A stretch of 64,000 bases of DNA from JAXGPF01 sp964650945 (GCA_964650945.1 CAZYXU010000001.1:1-64000); one strand, 5' to 3'; shown: positions 45,761 to 55,692, counted from the first letter of the stretch. Made by a program: numbers and translations. Notes: generated by a model from the sequence alone, not told the origin.

Positions 45761-47377
45761 TCAGAACATGTTGCCGGGGTTGATCCGGCCGTGGGGGTCG
45801 AAGACGCGTTTGACCGCGCGCATGGCCTCAATGCCGTCCTCGCCGAACATCATCTGCAGCAGCGCTTTTTTCAGCTTGCCGACGCCATGTTCGGCGGAAA
45901 CGGTGCCGCCGTGGCCCAGCGCCACGCGGGCCAGTCGCAGGTAAAGTTCCTTCCCGCGCCGGTATTCTTCCAGGTCGCGCGGCAGGATGTTGATGTGCAG
46001 GTGGTTGTTGCCGATATGGCCGAAAATCACGTATTCAAACCCGGCCGCCTGCAAAGCGGCATGGTAGGCCGCCAGGATCGCCGGCAGGGCGGCGTCCGGC
46101 ACGGCGAAATCCGTGCCCAGTTTCGTCAAGCCGGGATATTGGACGGCGCGTTCGCCGATGCGCTGGTTGACGGCTTCCGGGAGCGCATGCCGGAAGTTTT
46201 TCAGCCGCAAGGTTTCGTCCTCATCCATGGCGGTCCAGGCGCTGTCCGGGTCGCTGCCGGCGGATTCCAGCATGGCCAGCAGCGCTTCCGCCGTCTCTTC
46301 CATGGCGCAGCCGGTGGTGGCGATCTCGATGTAAACGGCGGTCTGCGCTTCGGGCGGCAGCGCCGGAATCGGACTGCCGGCCCCCTGCCGGGTTTTCTGC
46401 GCACGCAGGAGGTTAAGGGCGCGCTCGTCGAAAAATTCCAGCGCCAGCAGGCGGCCGCCGGCGATGTCGGCTGCCCGGGCGGTCTGCACGAATTGGACGG
46501 CATGGGGTTCATCCGGGAAAAACGCGACGGCGCCCAGCAGGGCTTCCGGGGCGGGGATGAGCAGGATTTCGATTTCGGTGTAAATGCCCAGCGTGCCTTC
46601 GGCGCCGATGAAGAGATCAATCAAATCCATGCCGGGCGCGCTGTAATAACCGGCGGCGTTTTTCACCGCCGGCATGCGGTAACCGGGGATTAGAGCGCGG
46701 CGGGGCGGCCCGGCAGGGGGCAGCAACTGGAAGCCGCCATCCGGCGCGGCGCAATATTCGCCGCGCGGGATGGTTAACAAGGCGCCATCCGCCAGCGCCA
46801 GGCGCAGGCCTGTGACGTAGCGCCGCGTGGCGCCGTAAAACAGGGTGCGGGCGCCGGAGGCGTTGCAGGCGACCATGCCGCCCAGGCTGGCGGTGTGCTC
46901 GGTGGGGTCGGGCGGGAAAAAGCAGGGCGGCGCCTGGCGGAGTTCCGCCAACGTCCGGCGGTCGGCCGCGGGCCAGGTTTCCATGCCGGGGAATTGCCCC
47001 GTATCCAGCGCCGCGTTGATGCCGGCCAGGGTGACGCCGGGCTGGCAGCGCAGGCGGAAATGTTCCGGGTTGGCCGGGTCGCGCCGCAGGCCGGTGAAAG
47101 CGCTTAAATGTTCCAGGCTTACCAGCCAGCCGCGCTGCGGCACGGCGCCGCCGGTGATGCCGGTGCGGCCGCCGGAGATGGTTACCGCGGCGCCTTCAGC
47201 CTGCGCCCGGCGGAGCAGCGCCAGGATTTCGGCTTCCGTGCGCGGCATGTAAATCTTATCCGCGCTGCCGGCCAGGCGCGATTCGTCCGTCAGGTAGGCG
47301 GCGCCATCGGCGGCCGCGACAGCCGGCGGCAGCGTCTCGGCGGACTCGGGATAAACGGTGGGCAGGCAGTTGTTCAT
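45761..47377 (-). CDS. FAD-linked oxidase (GlcD/D-lactate dehydrogenase type)
   Basis: A 538-residue flavoprotein. The FAD-binding PCMH domain (about 35-240) has PRTEAEILALLRRAQ and VTISGGRTGITGGAVPQ, the pyrophosphate loop. The C-terminal FAD-oxidase domain has GHIGNNHLHINIL, a metal-binding His segment, and the closing motif SAEHGVGKLKK followed by DPHGRINPGNMF. The enzyme probably oxidises a 2-hydroxyacid, such as glycolate or D-lactate, and feeds electrons to the quinone pool. No partner GlcE/GlcF is nearby. Its stop directly abuts the amrS stop (convergent). Confidence 0.88.
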   Translation of the reverse strand: MNNCLPTVYPESAETLPPAVAAADGAAYLTDESRLAGSADKIYMPRTEAEILALLRRAQAEGAAVTISGGRTGITGGAVPQRGWLVSLEHLSAFTGLRRDPANPEHFRLRCQPGVTLAGINAALDTGQFPGMETWPAADRRTLAELRQAPPCFFPPDPTEHTASLGGMVACNASGARTLFYGATRRYVTGLRLALADGALLTIPRGEYCAAPDGGFQLLPPAGPPRRALIPGYRMPAVKNAAGYYSAPGMDLIDLFIGAEGTLGIYTEIEILLIPAPEALLGAVAFFPDEPHAVQFVQTARAADIAGGRLLALEFFDERALNLLRAQKTRQGAGSPIPALPPEAQTAVYIEIATTGCAMEETAEALLAMLESAGSDPDSAWTAMDEDETLRLKNFRHALPEAVNQRIGERAVQYPGLTKLGTDFAVPDAALPAILAAYHAALQAAGFEYVIFGHIGNNHLHINILPRDLEEYRRGKELYLRLARVALGHGGTVSAEHGVGKLKKALLQMMFGEDGIEAMRAVKRVFDPHGRINPGNMF

Positions 47378-47411
47378 ATGCTTGATTTTTTACCACGAAG
47401 GACGCGGGGTG

Positions 47412-48482
47412 TCACGCCGGTTTTTCCGCGGCCCGGCGGCTGAGCCGCAACTGCCCGCAGGCGGCATTGATCCCGGCGCCGCGCGAGGCGCGCAGAGTGG
47501 CATTGATGCCGGCTTGCTCCAGGATGCGGATAAACGCCTGGGCGGCGGCGGCGGGCGGCGGGCGCCCGGAGAATTCCGCCACCGGGCTCAGGGGAATGAG
47601 GTTGAGCCGGCAGGGGCAACCGCGCAGCAGCTTCACCAGATCGCGCGCCTGCGCCGGGGCGGCGTTGACCTGGTCAACCAGCGTGTATTCGAAAGTGATG
47701 ATCCGCCCGGTCTGCCCGGCGTATTCCCGGCAGGCTTCCAGCAGCGGCAGCAGCGCGTAATGGCGGTTGACCGGCATGAGTTGCGAGCGCAAAGCGTCAG
47801 CGGGCGCGTGCAGCGAAACGGATAGTTCCACCTGCAAGCCTTCGCGGGCGAGGCGCCGGATGCCGGGGATGATGCCGCAGGTGCTGATGGTGATGCGGCG
47901 GGCGCCAATCCGCAGGCCGTCCGGATGGTTGAGAATACGGATGGCGGCCAGCACGTTGTCGTAATTATCCAGCGGCTCGCCAATGCCCATGAAAACCACG
48001 TTGGACGGCGGCGCGCCCAGCCGCCGGGTGAAAATCAATACCTGCTCCACCATCTCCGCGGCGGACAGGTTGCGCTGGAATCCCGCCTGGCCGCTGGCGC
48101 AGAAGGCGCAGTGGAATTTGCAGCCGGCCTGGCTGGAAACACACACGGTCTGGCGCACGCCGGCCGTCCGGCCGGCCGCCGGAATCAGCACGGTTTCAAT
48201 GACTTCGCCGTCCGCCAGCGTGGCGCTGATTTTTTGGGTTTGAGGGGCTTCGCCGGCGGCCGGCGCCCCGGCCGGCTGGTCGGGTCTGACTGCAGCGAGC
48301 TGGAAGCGCTCGGCCAGTTGCGCCCGCAATGCGCGCGGCAGGTTGCGCATGACTTCCCAATCGTCGGCATAGCGGACGTAAAGCCAGTGCCAGATTTGAG
48401 CGGCGCGCCAGGCCGGCTCGCCCAGCGCCAGGCAGGCCGCCTCAAGCTGCGCGGGCATCAGGTTGTGGATCGGCTCCTTCAT
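47412..48482 (-). CDS. rlmN: 23S rRNA/tRNA (adenine-C2) methyltransferase RlmN
   Basis: A 356-residue radical SAM methyltransferase acting on A2503 of 23S rRNA and A37 of some tRNAs. The cluster motif CKFHCAFCASGQAGF is diagnostic, with FMGIGEPLDNY as the following GGE-like motif. SLHAPADALRSQLMPVNRHY and the C-terminal methyl-carrier cysteine region (AGINAAC) are present. The start at 48482 is the conserved MKEPIHNL; no strong ribosome site. Confidence 0.95.
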   Translation of the reverse strand: MKEPIHNLMPAQLEAACLALGEPAWRAAQIWHWLYVRYADDWEVMRNLPRALRAQLAERFQLAAVRPDQPAGAPAAGEAPQTQKISATLADGEVIETVLIPAAGRTAGVRQTVCVSSQAGCKFHCAFCASGQAGFQRNLSAAEMVEQVLIFTRRLGAPPSNVVFMGIGEPLDNYDNVLAAIRILNHPDGLRIGARRITISTCGIIPGIRRLAREGLQVELSVSLHAPADALRSQLMPVNRHYALLPLLEACREYAGQTGRIITFEYTLVDQVNAAPAQARDLVKLLRGCPCRLNLIPLSPVAEFSGRPPPAAAAQAFIRILEQAGINATLRASRGAGINAACGQLRLSRRAAEKPA

Positions 48483-48577
48483 GGCAAGGCGGCAGTCATT
48501 TCCCGGATGATGCCTGCCGCGTGTGAATACCGCGTCAGGCGGACGCGGTGGTTTGCGGCAGATGATTAAAGATTGCG

Positions 48578-49732
48578 TCAAACATGGCGAAAACCCAACG
48601 CGGAAAGTTTTTGCCGCAAGCTCGGGGATAATCCCCGGCCGGCAATGCGCGTGTAGCGGAATTCGCGGCGCACGGGATATTTCTGGCGCAGCTCCTCAAA
48701 CGCGCGGCCGCGCGCCTGGTCTTCCAGGGCGGCGATCCGGCGCAGGTTGGCGTCGTCGCGCTCAATGTCGTAAAGCTGCCGCACCGCTTCCTCCAGCAAC
48801 CGCTCGTCCGGCATGCCGGCGGCCGGGGCCGCCAGCGCGATTTCCGGCACCGCGGGCGGCGGCAGCAGCGGCTCGTGATCCCAGTCCGGCTGAACACCCA
48901 GGAAGCGGCAGAGTTCGCGGTACACCATGACCGTGCCCATGACCTTGCCCTCGTAGGAGTAACCGGCGATATGCGGCGTGCCGCAGGCGGCGCGGCGCAG
49001 GACGTCCGGGCGGAAGGCCGGCTCGCCTTCCCATGTGTCCAGGATGGCATGCGCCACCCGGCCGCCGGCCAGCGCCGCCAGCAGCGCGTCCGAATCCTGC
49101 GCGCCGCCGCGGGCGGCGTTGATGAAAATCGCGCCCGGCTTGAGCTTGGCGAAAAAGGCGGCATCGGCCAGGTGGCGGGTGGGATAGGGGCCGTCTTTGG
49201 TCAGCGGCACGTGCAGGGTGACAATATCCGCCTGCGGCAGGATTTCATCCAGCGGGCGGAAAACCGGATTTTTTTCCGCATCTAGCCGCGGCGGATCGTT
49301 TTGCAGGATGCGCAAACCCAGGGCGCCCAGCTTGCTGACCACCAGCCGGCCGACATTGCCCACGCCGATCACCGCCATGGTCATGCCCGCCAGGGTGAAG
49401 TTTTGCCGGGCGGCCAGCCGCAGCAGCGCCGCCGCCACGTATTCCGCCACGCTGTTGGCATTGCAGCCGGCGGCGGAACACCAGCGAATCCCGGCCTGCT
49501 CCAGCCAGGGAATCTCCATGTGGTCGGTGCCGATGGTGGCCGTGCCCACGAACCGCACGCGGCTGCCTGCCAGCAGTTCGCGGTTGACGCGCAGCGTGGA
49601 GCGCACGGCCAGGATTTCCGCGTCGCGTACGCGCGCGGGGGTAATTTCGCGGGGCGGCAGGATCTCCACCGCCCCCAAACGGCCAAAGGCCTCTTGCGCG
49701 AACGGCATGCTGGTGGCGCAGATTATTTTCAT
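48578..49732 (-). CDS. pdxB: Erythronate-4-phosphate dehydrogenase
   Basis: A 384-residue D-isomer 2-hydroxyacid dehydrogenase of the PdxB type, which makes 2-oxo-3-hydroxy-4-phosphobutanoate for pyridoxal phosphate. MKIICATSMPFAQEAFG opens the protein; IGTDHMEIPWLEQAGI and AAGCNANSVAEYV match PdxB. The NAD loop is AVIGVGNVGRLV, and active-site Arg/Glu/His segments are seen in NAARGG, LDTWEGEP and HIAGYSYEGK. The C-terminal about 90 residues act as the dimerisation domain. Length matches E. coli PdxB. RlmN is 95 bp away on the same strand. Confidence 0.9.
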   Translation of the reverse strand: MKIICATSMPFAQEAFGRLGAVEILPPREITPARVRDAEILAVRSTLRVNRELLAGSRVRFVGTATIGTDHMEIPWLEQAGIRWCSAAGCNANSVAEYVAAALLRLAARQNFTLAGMTMAVIGVGNVGRLVVSKLGALGLRILQNDPPRLDAEKNPVFRPLDEILPQADIVTLHVPLTKDGPYPTRHLADAAFFAKLKPGAIFINAARGGAQDSDALLAALAGGRVAHAILDTWEGEPAFRPDVLRRAACGTPHIAGYSYEGKVMGTVMVYRELCRFLGVQPDWDHEPLLPPPAVPEIALAAPAAGMPDERLLEEAVRQLYDIERDDANLRRIAALEDQARGRAFEELRQKYPVRREFRYTRIAGRGLSPSLRQKLSALGFRHV

Positions 49733-49886
49733 GGCATGAACGGCTGCGGGTTTCCCGGGACAAAACAGGCGCATTGTTTGCCAAAATACGCCGGCTGTCA
49801 ATCCCGAATTGCAGCGGTTTTGTTTGACACGCCCCGGCAGATGTGCCAGCATGTCCGCTGAAAAACAACTGCAAGGATTCAATCAA

Positions 49887-51809
49887 ATGCATAGGATTAC
49901 GAAGAGAATATGGTTTGATCATGCCCGGCAATATGTTGCGGCGCTGGCAGCGGTTGGGTGCGTCTGCGGCGGCGTGCGCGCGGCAACGCCAACGCCGGCG
50001 GAAAAAGTCAGCAACGCCGTGCATGCCGTGCGCCTGAACCTGGAGGCGGAACTGGGCGTTACCGTGCCGTCGTTGAGCGTATTGCTGGAGACTTCCAATG
50101 AAACTTTTTTTGCCTCCTCGGCGGCTGCCCCGGGCCAGGCTCTGACCCCCGACACCACTTTCCGGTTTGCCAGCAATACCAAGAGTTTCACCGCCGCGGC
50201 CATCCTGCGCCTGCATCGCCAGGGTCTGCTGGACTTCCATGCTAAAATCACGGACAGCATTCCGGGCAGCGCCATCCCTTACGTCCCCGCCGATACCAAC
50301 TGGAACATCCCGTACAAGGACGAGATCACCATCGCGCAACTGCTCCGGCACAGCGCCGGCGTCTATGACGTGGATAACAATCCCGTCCCGGGCTGCGGCG
50401 GCGAGTCCTACGTCACATACCGCCTGGACCTGGAGCCGGAACATCAGTTTACCGCCGCCGAGCTGGTCGGGCAGGTTGCCCTGCATCGCCTGGAGTTTTT
50501 CGCGCCGAACCGGAATTATCACTACAGCGATACCGGTTACACGATGCTCGGCGAAATCGTCGCCCGGGTTTATTCGCGGTTTTGCGGCGCGCCCAAAACC
50601 TATTCTGATTATCTGCACGAGCAAGTCGTGGGCGTGCATGCCCCCGTGCCTTTGGCCGCCATCCGGTTTCCATGCCTGGCCGCGGACACGGCCTTGCCGG
50701 CGCCGTTTGTGCCGGGGGTCCAATATCTGCCTGGCGGGGAAACGCTGATCACTTCCAACGCCAACATCAGCGCGAATGTCGCCGAGGGCAATGGCTACGG
50801 GACCCTGGCAGCGCTCAATCGCTATATTCGGACCATGATGCGGGGCGAAAACATCCTCGATGCGCAGATGGTGCGTCTCATGCAAACCAACACCGCGCCC
50901 CATAACGCCAATTACGGCTGCGGTTGCTCGTTTATGCTGGACATCGGCTATGGCCATACCGGCGCCACGCTGGGATATCTTTCACTGATGGCCTACAATC
51001 CCGAAACGGATGTGTCGGTGGCGGTTTGCCTGCCGTTTTGGGATGAGGCCGGACAGGACTCCTTCAAGCAATGTTTCAACGCTTTGAGCGCGGCGGCGAT
51101 TAGCGCAACCGAGGCGCTGGGATACCCGAAAACTCCGGTGCTTTTGCCGGGCGCCACGACCAACGTCAACCTGGCGCCCGCCGCCGTGCAACGGTTCGGC
51201 CTGGCCGCCCGCGCCGGCGTCGATTACCGCGTCACCGCCGGGGGCGCCGCGGCCAATGTGTCGTTGGGCCTGGCGCCGGCAGCCAATCCCGGTGCGCCCC
51301 ATTGGAGCGTCAACCAACTGGATTGGGTATGCCCGGCGACCGGCACTTATTTTCTGTCCGTCGTTTCCGCCGCCGCCACCCCCTGCGCCTTGCGCCTGGA
51401 CACGCTGACGCCGGTCGGGCCGCTGGTTACGGTCAACGGCTTGGCCGGGGATGGAGTTTGCCTGGGCGCCGGCGACCCCTTGACGCTGGCCGTGAGCATG
51501 CTGCATGTCGAGCCATATGCCGGCATCCCGGTGGATTGGTGGGTGGCGGCGTATGCGCATGATGCCGGGCTCTGGTATTATTTAAACGATCGGATGGCCT
51601 GGACGCCGTTTGATGGCAACCCAGCCAACTGCCGCCCGGCATTCCAGGGGCCGTTGCAGAATTTGGCGCCGCTCGCTCTCGTGCAGGATCTGGTGCCGGC
51701 GCCCGGGACTTACAGCTTCTGGTTCGCGGTGGATTATCCCATGGATGGCGTTCTGCGCCTGGACGGGCAGGTCATGCTTTCCCGGGTTACGGCCACGGTG
51801 GGGCGATAG
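49887..51809 (+). CDS. Secreted class C beta-lactamase-like serine hydrolase
   Basis: A 640-residue exported protein. The signal peptide ends near GGVRA|A. The hydrolase domain has SNTKSF (SxxK nucleophile), YSDTGYTMLG (the YxN position reads YSD) and GYGHTGATLG as the third motif. Class C-type serine hydrolases include beta-lactamases, D-aminopeptidases and esterases. After about residue 420 there are two or more beta-rich modules, possibly PPC- or Ig-like, ending in an exposed strand domain; these could hold the protein at the cell surface. AAGGA lies 8 nt before the chosen ATG. Confidence 0.8.
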   Translation: MHRITKRIWFDHARQYVAALAAVGCVCGGVRAATPTPAEKVSNAVHAVRLNLEAELGVTVPSLSVLLETSNETFFASSAAAPGQALTPDTTFRFASNTKSFTAAAILRLHRQGLLDFHAKITDSIPGSAIPYVPADTNWNIPYKDEITIAQLLRHSAGVYDVDNNPVPGCGGESYVTYRLDLEPEHQFTAAELVGQVALHRLEFFAPNRNYHYSDTGYTMLGEIVARVYSRFCGAPKTYSDYLHEQVVGVHAPVPLAAIRFPCLAADTALPAPFVPGVQYLPGGETLITSNANISANVAEGNGYGTLAALNRYIRTMMRGENILDAQMVRLMQTNTAPHNANYGCGCSFMLDIGYGHTGATLGYLSLMAYNPETDVSVAVCLPFWDEAGQDSFKQCFNALSAAAISATEALGYPKTPVLLPGATTNVNLAPAAVQRFGLAARAGVDYRVTAGGAAANVSLGLAPAANPGAPHWSVNQLDWVCPATGTYFLSVVSAAATPCALRLDTLTPVGPLVTVNGLAGDGVCLGAGDPLTLAVSMLHVEPYAGIPVDWWVAAYAHDAGLWYYLNDRMAWTPFDGNPANCRPAFQGPLQNLAPLALVQDLVPAPGTYSFWFAVDYPMDGVLRLDGQVMLSRVTATVGR

Positions 51810-51908
51810 TGTAGCCGGAGCATCCTGGCATTTTCTGCGAAGGCGGCGCGCGGCCGTGCTTCCGGCAATGGGCAGGCCTGCGCAATTCCGGTTGAATCAG
51901 GTGTTGGC

Positions 51909-52487
51909 ATGAAAATAACGGTAATAGCATTAACAGCAATCTTACTTGGCGGATGTGTAAATCCGGGAAAGGTGCAAGTGACGACGCAAGGCGCGGTGAA
52001 TACCACGGTGGTGATGGAGACTTCGGCGGGGGCGGTGGAAATCGAATTGCTCGGCGAGCAGGCGCCGGTTTCCGTCAGCAACTTCCTGGCTTATGTGGAC
52101 GCGGGATTCTACGATCAGACCGTGTTTCACCGCGTGATCCCGGGATTCATGATCCAGGGCGGCGGTTTTGAAACCAACCTGCATCAGAAGACTGTCCGGC
52201 CGCCGATCAAGAACGAGGCCGCCAACGGGCTGAAAAATGACCGCGGCGCCGTGGCGATGGCGCGGACCATGGTGGTGGACAGCGCCACCGCGCAGTTCTT
52301 TATCAACCTGAAAAACAACGATTTTCTCAATCACGGCGCCCGCGATTTCGGCTATGCCGTGTTTGCCCGGGTGACGGCCGGCATGGAGGTGGTGGATCGG
52401 ATTGCCGCGGTCGAGACTACCACCAAAAACGGCATGGGGAATGTCCCGGCGGAGGCGGTGGTGATTTTGTCGGTACGGCGGAAATAA
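51909..52487 (+). CDS. Cyclophilin-type peptidyl-prolyl isomerase lipoprotein
   Basis: A 192-residue isomerase. The N terminus has a lipobox LLGGC, so it should be a lipid-anchored periplasmic protein. The cyclophilin core reads METSAGAVEIELL, VSNFLAYVDAGFYDQTVFHRVIPGFMIQGGGF and later AMARTMVVDSATAQFFINL. It should assist folding of exported proteins. It stands alone on its strand between a serine hydrolase and a DUF116 gene. Confidence 0.9.
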   Translation: MKITVIALTAILLGGCVNPGKVQVTTQGAVNTTVVMETSAGAVEIELLGEQAPVSVSNFLAYVDAGFYDQTVFHRVIPGFMIQGGGFETNLHQKTVRPPIKNEAANGLKNDRGAVAMARTMVVDSATAQFFINLKNNDFLNHGARDFGYAVFARVTAGMEVVDRIAAVETTTKNGMGNVPAEAVVILSVRRK

Positions 52488-52568
52488 CGGACCGGCCGCC
52501 GTGGCGCCGGTATTTGCGCGGTTTTACGCAGGGAGCCCGAATGCAAGGTGCGAGGATACCCGAATACC

Positions 52569-53030
52569 ATGTTCAGCGGATTCATCGTCAAAATCAACAA
52601 TTTCGTTGTCCGGTTAAGAAGCCCTAAAATCCCGGCCGGCAACGTGCTGCTGCTGGCGCCGCGCTGCATCCATCGCGGCGCATGCCGGCTGAACGTGGAA
52701 GACGACATCGGCGCCTGCGCGCTGTGCGGCAAATGCAACGTCAAGGAACTGGCGGAAATCAGCAAGGCCTACGGCGTCAGATGCCGGATCAGCCGCGGCG
52801 GGCGGGAGGCGGTGCGCTACGCGGGAGCGGCGGATGTGCAGGGCGTGGTGGCGGTGGCCTGTTTTCAGGAGCTTGCCGCGGGAATTTTAGCGGTATTCCC
52901 GAAACCGGTGATTGCCGTGCCGAATTGCCAGCCCAACGGGGCGTGCTGTGACACGTGCGTGGATGCCGCGGCCGTCCGGCGCGCGCTGGATGCCATGGTC
53001 GATCCGAAAAGAGCCTCAGCTAGCACCTGA
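52569..53030 (+). CDS. DUF116 domain protein
   Basis: A 153-residue protein with a DUF116-type cysteine pattern: LLAPRCIHRGACRLNVEDDIG, then CALCGKCN, and near the end PNCQPNGACCDTCVD. The many conserved cysteines suggest metal or cluster binding. DUF116 genes often lie near deformylase or methionyl-tRNA formyltransferase genes, none of which is present here. The ATG at 52569 gives a short hydrophobic N terminus; function is unknown. Confidence 0.7.
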   Translation: MFSGFIVKINNFVVRLRSPKIPAGNVLLLAPRCIHRGACRLNVEDDIGACALCGKCNVKELAEISKAYGVRCRISRGGREAVRYAGAADVQGVVAVACFQELAAGILAVFPKPVIAVPNCQPNGACCDTCVDAAAVRRALDAMVDPKRASAST

Positions 53031-53075
53031 ATTTTGCCCCGCGCCGGCTGCCGGCTGGGTCGTTTCTGCCGAACG

Positions 53076-53612
53076 TCACGGGTGAGCGGACGGATTGCCC
53101 GCCGCGGGTGCGCCGTCCGCTCCGCCCGCTGGCCGGACCTCGTGTGATTCCTTTTTCTTGCTGAGAACGATTTCGGCGCCGTTGACCGTTCGCTCAAGAT
53201 GTGCAAGCTCCTGAAGAACTTGCACGGCCTCGAGGACGGACATATCCAGCCCGCCGAAGGTGTAGACGCCCTTGATGCCGCCACCACCTTCCCATGTATG
53301 AAAGGTCATCAGATCCCTGTCGGCGCCGGGGTCTAGCGTAATCCTAATCCGCTTTGATTCTGGGGTCTTGCCGCGGTCTTGGATTGAGATGTTGAAGAAA
53401 TAGATTATGTCAGCAATGGCGGCTTGCTTGAAGTCGACCTTCGGCAGTCTGGTTTCGTGCAAGAGCTGCTCGGTGTCGTTCGTCAACTTTGCGGCGGTGG
53501 CATCGTCGATGATCACAACTTTCCTTAATTCACGGGCTTCCGGAGCGGCTGCTGACGGAACAGATGCCCAGAGGGTCATGCAGGCCAGGATCATCAGTGG
53601 CGCTTTCTTCAT
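53076..53612 (-). CDS. Secreted protein with STN-like segment
   Basis: A 178-residue exported protein; signal peptide ends near PSAAA|P. The segment LPKVDFKQAAIADIIYFFNISI resembles the short N-terminal domain (STN) of secretins and TonB-dependent receptors that forms a substrate-binding fold. The C terminus is low-complexity (GGADGAPAAG). It overlaps the upstream gene by 4 nt (ATGA), so the two are coupled. Function unknown. Confidence 0.6.
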   Translation of the reverse strand: MKKAPLMILACMTLWASVPSAAAPEARELRKVVIIDDATAAKLTNDTEQLLHETRLPKVDFKQAAIADIIYFFNISIQDRGKTPESKRIRITLDPGADRDLMTFHTWEGGGGIKGVYTFGGLDMSVLEAVQVLQELAHLERTVNGAEIVLSKKKESHEVRPAGGADGAPAAGNPSAHP

Positions 53613-54088
53613 GTCTTCCTTCTATATTGAGCCCTGCTTGCCTGCCACCACTTCTCCAACGTCGTGAAGTCTTCAGATGAAAGAGCTTTAAGGCTCGGAT
53701 CGCCGGCCATCTCTTTGAAGACAAGTTTCCACTTGGACTTATCTCGCGCCATGATCTCGTACTGGACACTTCCGTCGGTCTTCCCGTTGTTGGTGACGCT
53801 AATCTTGACGACCAAGAAAGCCCAATCTCCTTGCACCTTGCTGTCGATAACTGTGATCGACAGATCACCCGAACGGAGCTTTTCAGAGTTGACGCTGAGT
53901 TGGGCTTTCTGTTGCTCCAGGAATTCCTTGTTGTCTATAGGGAAGAGGTAGTCATCCGCTTGTGCCAGCTTCCCTTCCTTCACAATGGTCCAGAACTGGT
54001 CATAGGCGTTTTGGGGAGTCTCCTCCGCCGTAACAGGTGTGGCTGCCATTAGGGTTGAGATGATTATTGTTGTGATGTATGTCTTCAT
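53609..54088 (-). CDS. Small secreted protein of unknown function
   Basis: A 159-residue exported protein; signal peptide ends near TPVTA|E. The mature part begins with a short helical region NAYDQFWTIVKEGKLAQADDYLF and continues with beta strands, similar in outline to DUF4878/NTF2-like lumazine-binding folds. Its base composition is visibly lower in GC and richer in Lys codons than most neighbours. It is coupled to the STN-like gene downstream. Confidence 0.6.
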   Translation of the reverse strand: MKTYITTIIISTLMAATPVTAEETPQNAYDQFWTIVKEGKLAQADDYLFPIDNKEFLEQQKAQLSVNSEKLRSGDLSITVIDSKVQGDWAFLVVKISVTNNGKTDGSVQYEIMARDKSKWKLVFKEMAGDPSLKALSSEDFTTLEKWWQASRAQYRRKT

Positions 54089-54303
54089 ATTCAGATCTGA
54101 TGTCATTTTGATCAAATGTGCCCATGAGCGGCGCGGCCTGTCCGGGCCCGTTGTATGCGCTTGTTCGTTTGGTTTTTTCTTACAAAGCCACGAAGGAAGG
54201 TCTATAACTCCCCATCAGTCGTTCGGGTTAGTTTTCACCCATCTTGGTGTCTTTGTGGCTTTGTGAGAGAAAATATCCATTGTTCGCTCTTCACTTCGCC
54301 TCG
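54089..54303. other. Intergenic stretch with inverted repeat
   Basis: No gene is seen. ACAAAGCCACGAAG (54182-54195) and CTTTGTGGCTTTGT (54251-54264) are inverted with one mismatch, part of a common CTTTGTGGCTTTGTG-type repeat. Confidence 0.5.
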
Positions 54304-55692
54304 TCATGATTTGGCTGGGATTGCAGCGGCGCAGCAGGATGTCCGGCGGAAAAGGAAGAGCGTGCCGACGCGCTGGGGTTGGCCGTCCACCTCCAGGTAG
54401 GGATAGGCCAGGAAATTGATCGGACCGGCCGCCGGTCCGGGGTCGAGCGCAAGATCGCGGCCGCGCGAGAACTCGATCCGGTTGGCGGGGTGGTGACCGA
54501 AGTAGTACATGCTCAGGGCGCTGAACTTGTCGGCCTCGCTGATGTCCACGGGCCACCACTTGCCGTCCGCGTAGAACTCGGCCCAGCAGTGATACCCGTC
54601 GGTCCCGCCCTCGTCGCGTTCCGAAGGGATGGCCGCGCCGATGGCAAAGCGCGCGGGAATGCCCAGCGCGCGTGCCAGTCCGATGAAGTAGGCGTGGTAG
54701 TCGGTGCAGTTACCCGAAAGCGCATCGCAGGCGCGCATGGCGTCGCCCTGCCCCCAGCCGTCACCGCACTTCTGGTAGAGCATACTGTCAATCACATGAT
54801 CGTACAAGGCCCGCGCCCGCATCAAATCGCCTTCCAGCCCCGCGACCGCTTTCTCAGCCGCCGCTCTGACCTTTTCGTCGGCCGGCACCATTTGTTCGGG
54901 CTGCAGGTGTTTGACGGCGTCCTGCGGATCGCCGGCATAGGCGCCCTTCTCGACGCGGAAGACATCGTAGACAATCTCGATGGCCTGGCCGGAGTGCTCG
55001 GGGCCAAGTTCCAGGAAGAGCGCCTTGTTGCCGTGCGCGCTGTCCGTGAGCGTCTTGGCCGGGACCGGCGTGTTGACGGACTTCACGGTGATTTTCTGGA
55101 AATCGTCCGATTGCGCCAGCGGGATCCAGCAACGGGCCGGTCCGTCAAGCTTCGGCAGCGTGGCCTGGTAGCGGAATTCGAAAGCGTCGTGCCCCGTCAG
55201 GACGCCGAGCAACTCCTTCGACGCGTCTTCCACCGGAGCGCGGACCCAGCGCTTGTCCTCGTTCTGCTTCCAGACGTAGTACGGTTGGCCGTTCAGCTTA
55301 TGGACCGTGGTTTCGGTCACGGTCATCGCGCCCGGATCGCCATGGAGGAAGAAGTCAATGTCGTAGAATTGTCCGTCAGCGCTGACCATGTCCACGCAGG
55401 CGAAATGGCGTTGGGGCGCCAGCGACGCGAGGTATTCGACATGCACGCGCACCAGCTTAAGCTTCAGTTCCTTGCCCTCGAAAGGCACGGTGAAGTATCC
55501 TGCGCCCGCCGCTACCTCTTCGGCAATATGCTTTTCGATGCCGGCCTGGATGTCGGCCGTGACGATGGTAGGAACATAGGGCTCGTCTGCGGCGGCGGAC
55601 GATGGCTTGGCTATGTTCGGCTGTTCCCTGGCGCACCCGAGCAAACAGAGCGAGACGGCCACCATGGTCCAGTATCTTTGGAATCCTGCCAT
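54304..55692 (-). CDS. Transglutaminase-like lipoprotein
   Basis: A 462-residue lipoprotein: lipobox CLLGC follows the signal helix. The first two-thirds is a beta-rich region. The C-terminal transglutaminase/papain-fold core shows GNCTDYHAYF (Cys), YHCWAEFYADGKWW (His) and VDISEAD (Asp), so the catalytic triad is intact. Such exported proteins act as proteases or amide-bond enzymes on periplasmic substrates. GAGGGAG lies 4 nt before the ATG at 55692. The small lipoprotein gene upstream ends 190 bp away, with a strong hairpin between. Confidence 0.8.
   Translation of the reverse strand: MAGFQRYWTMVAVSLCLLGCAREQPNIAKPSSAAADEPYVPTIVTADIQAGIEKHIAEEVAAGAGYFTVPFEGKELKLKLVRVHVEYLASLAPQRHFACVDMVSADGQFYDIDFFLHGDPGAMTVTETTVHKLNGQPYYVWKQNEDKRWVRAPVEDASKELLGVLTGHDAFEFRYQATLPKLDGPARCWIPLAQSDDFQKITVKSVNTPVPAKTLTDSAHGNKALFLELGPEHSGQAIEIVYDVFRVEKGAYAGDPQDAVKHLQPEQMVPADEKVRAAAEKAVAGLEGDLMRARALYDHVIDSMLYQKCGDGWGQGDAMRACDALSGNCTDYHAYFIGLARALGIPARFAIGAAIPSERDEGGTDGYHCWAEFYADGKWWPVDISEADKFSALSMYYFGHHPANRIEFSRGRDLALDPGPAAGPINFLAYPYLEVDGQPQRVGTLFLFRRTSCCAAAIPAKS

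Noticed and set aside
49245..50957. 570-codon minus-strand frame across pdxB and the serine hydrolase
   Set aside because: It crosses two confident genes, one antisense, and has no recognisable domain.
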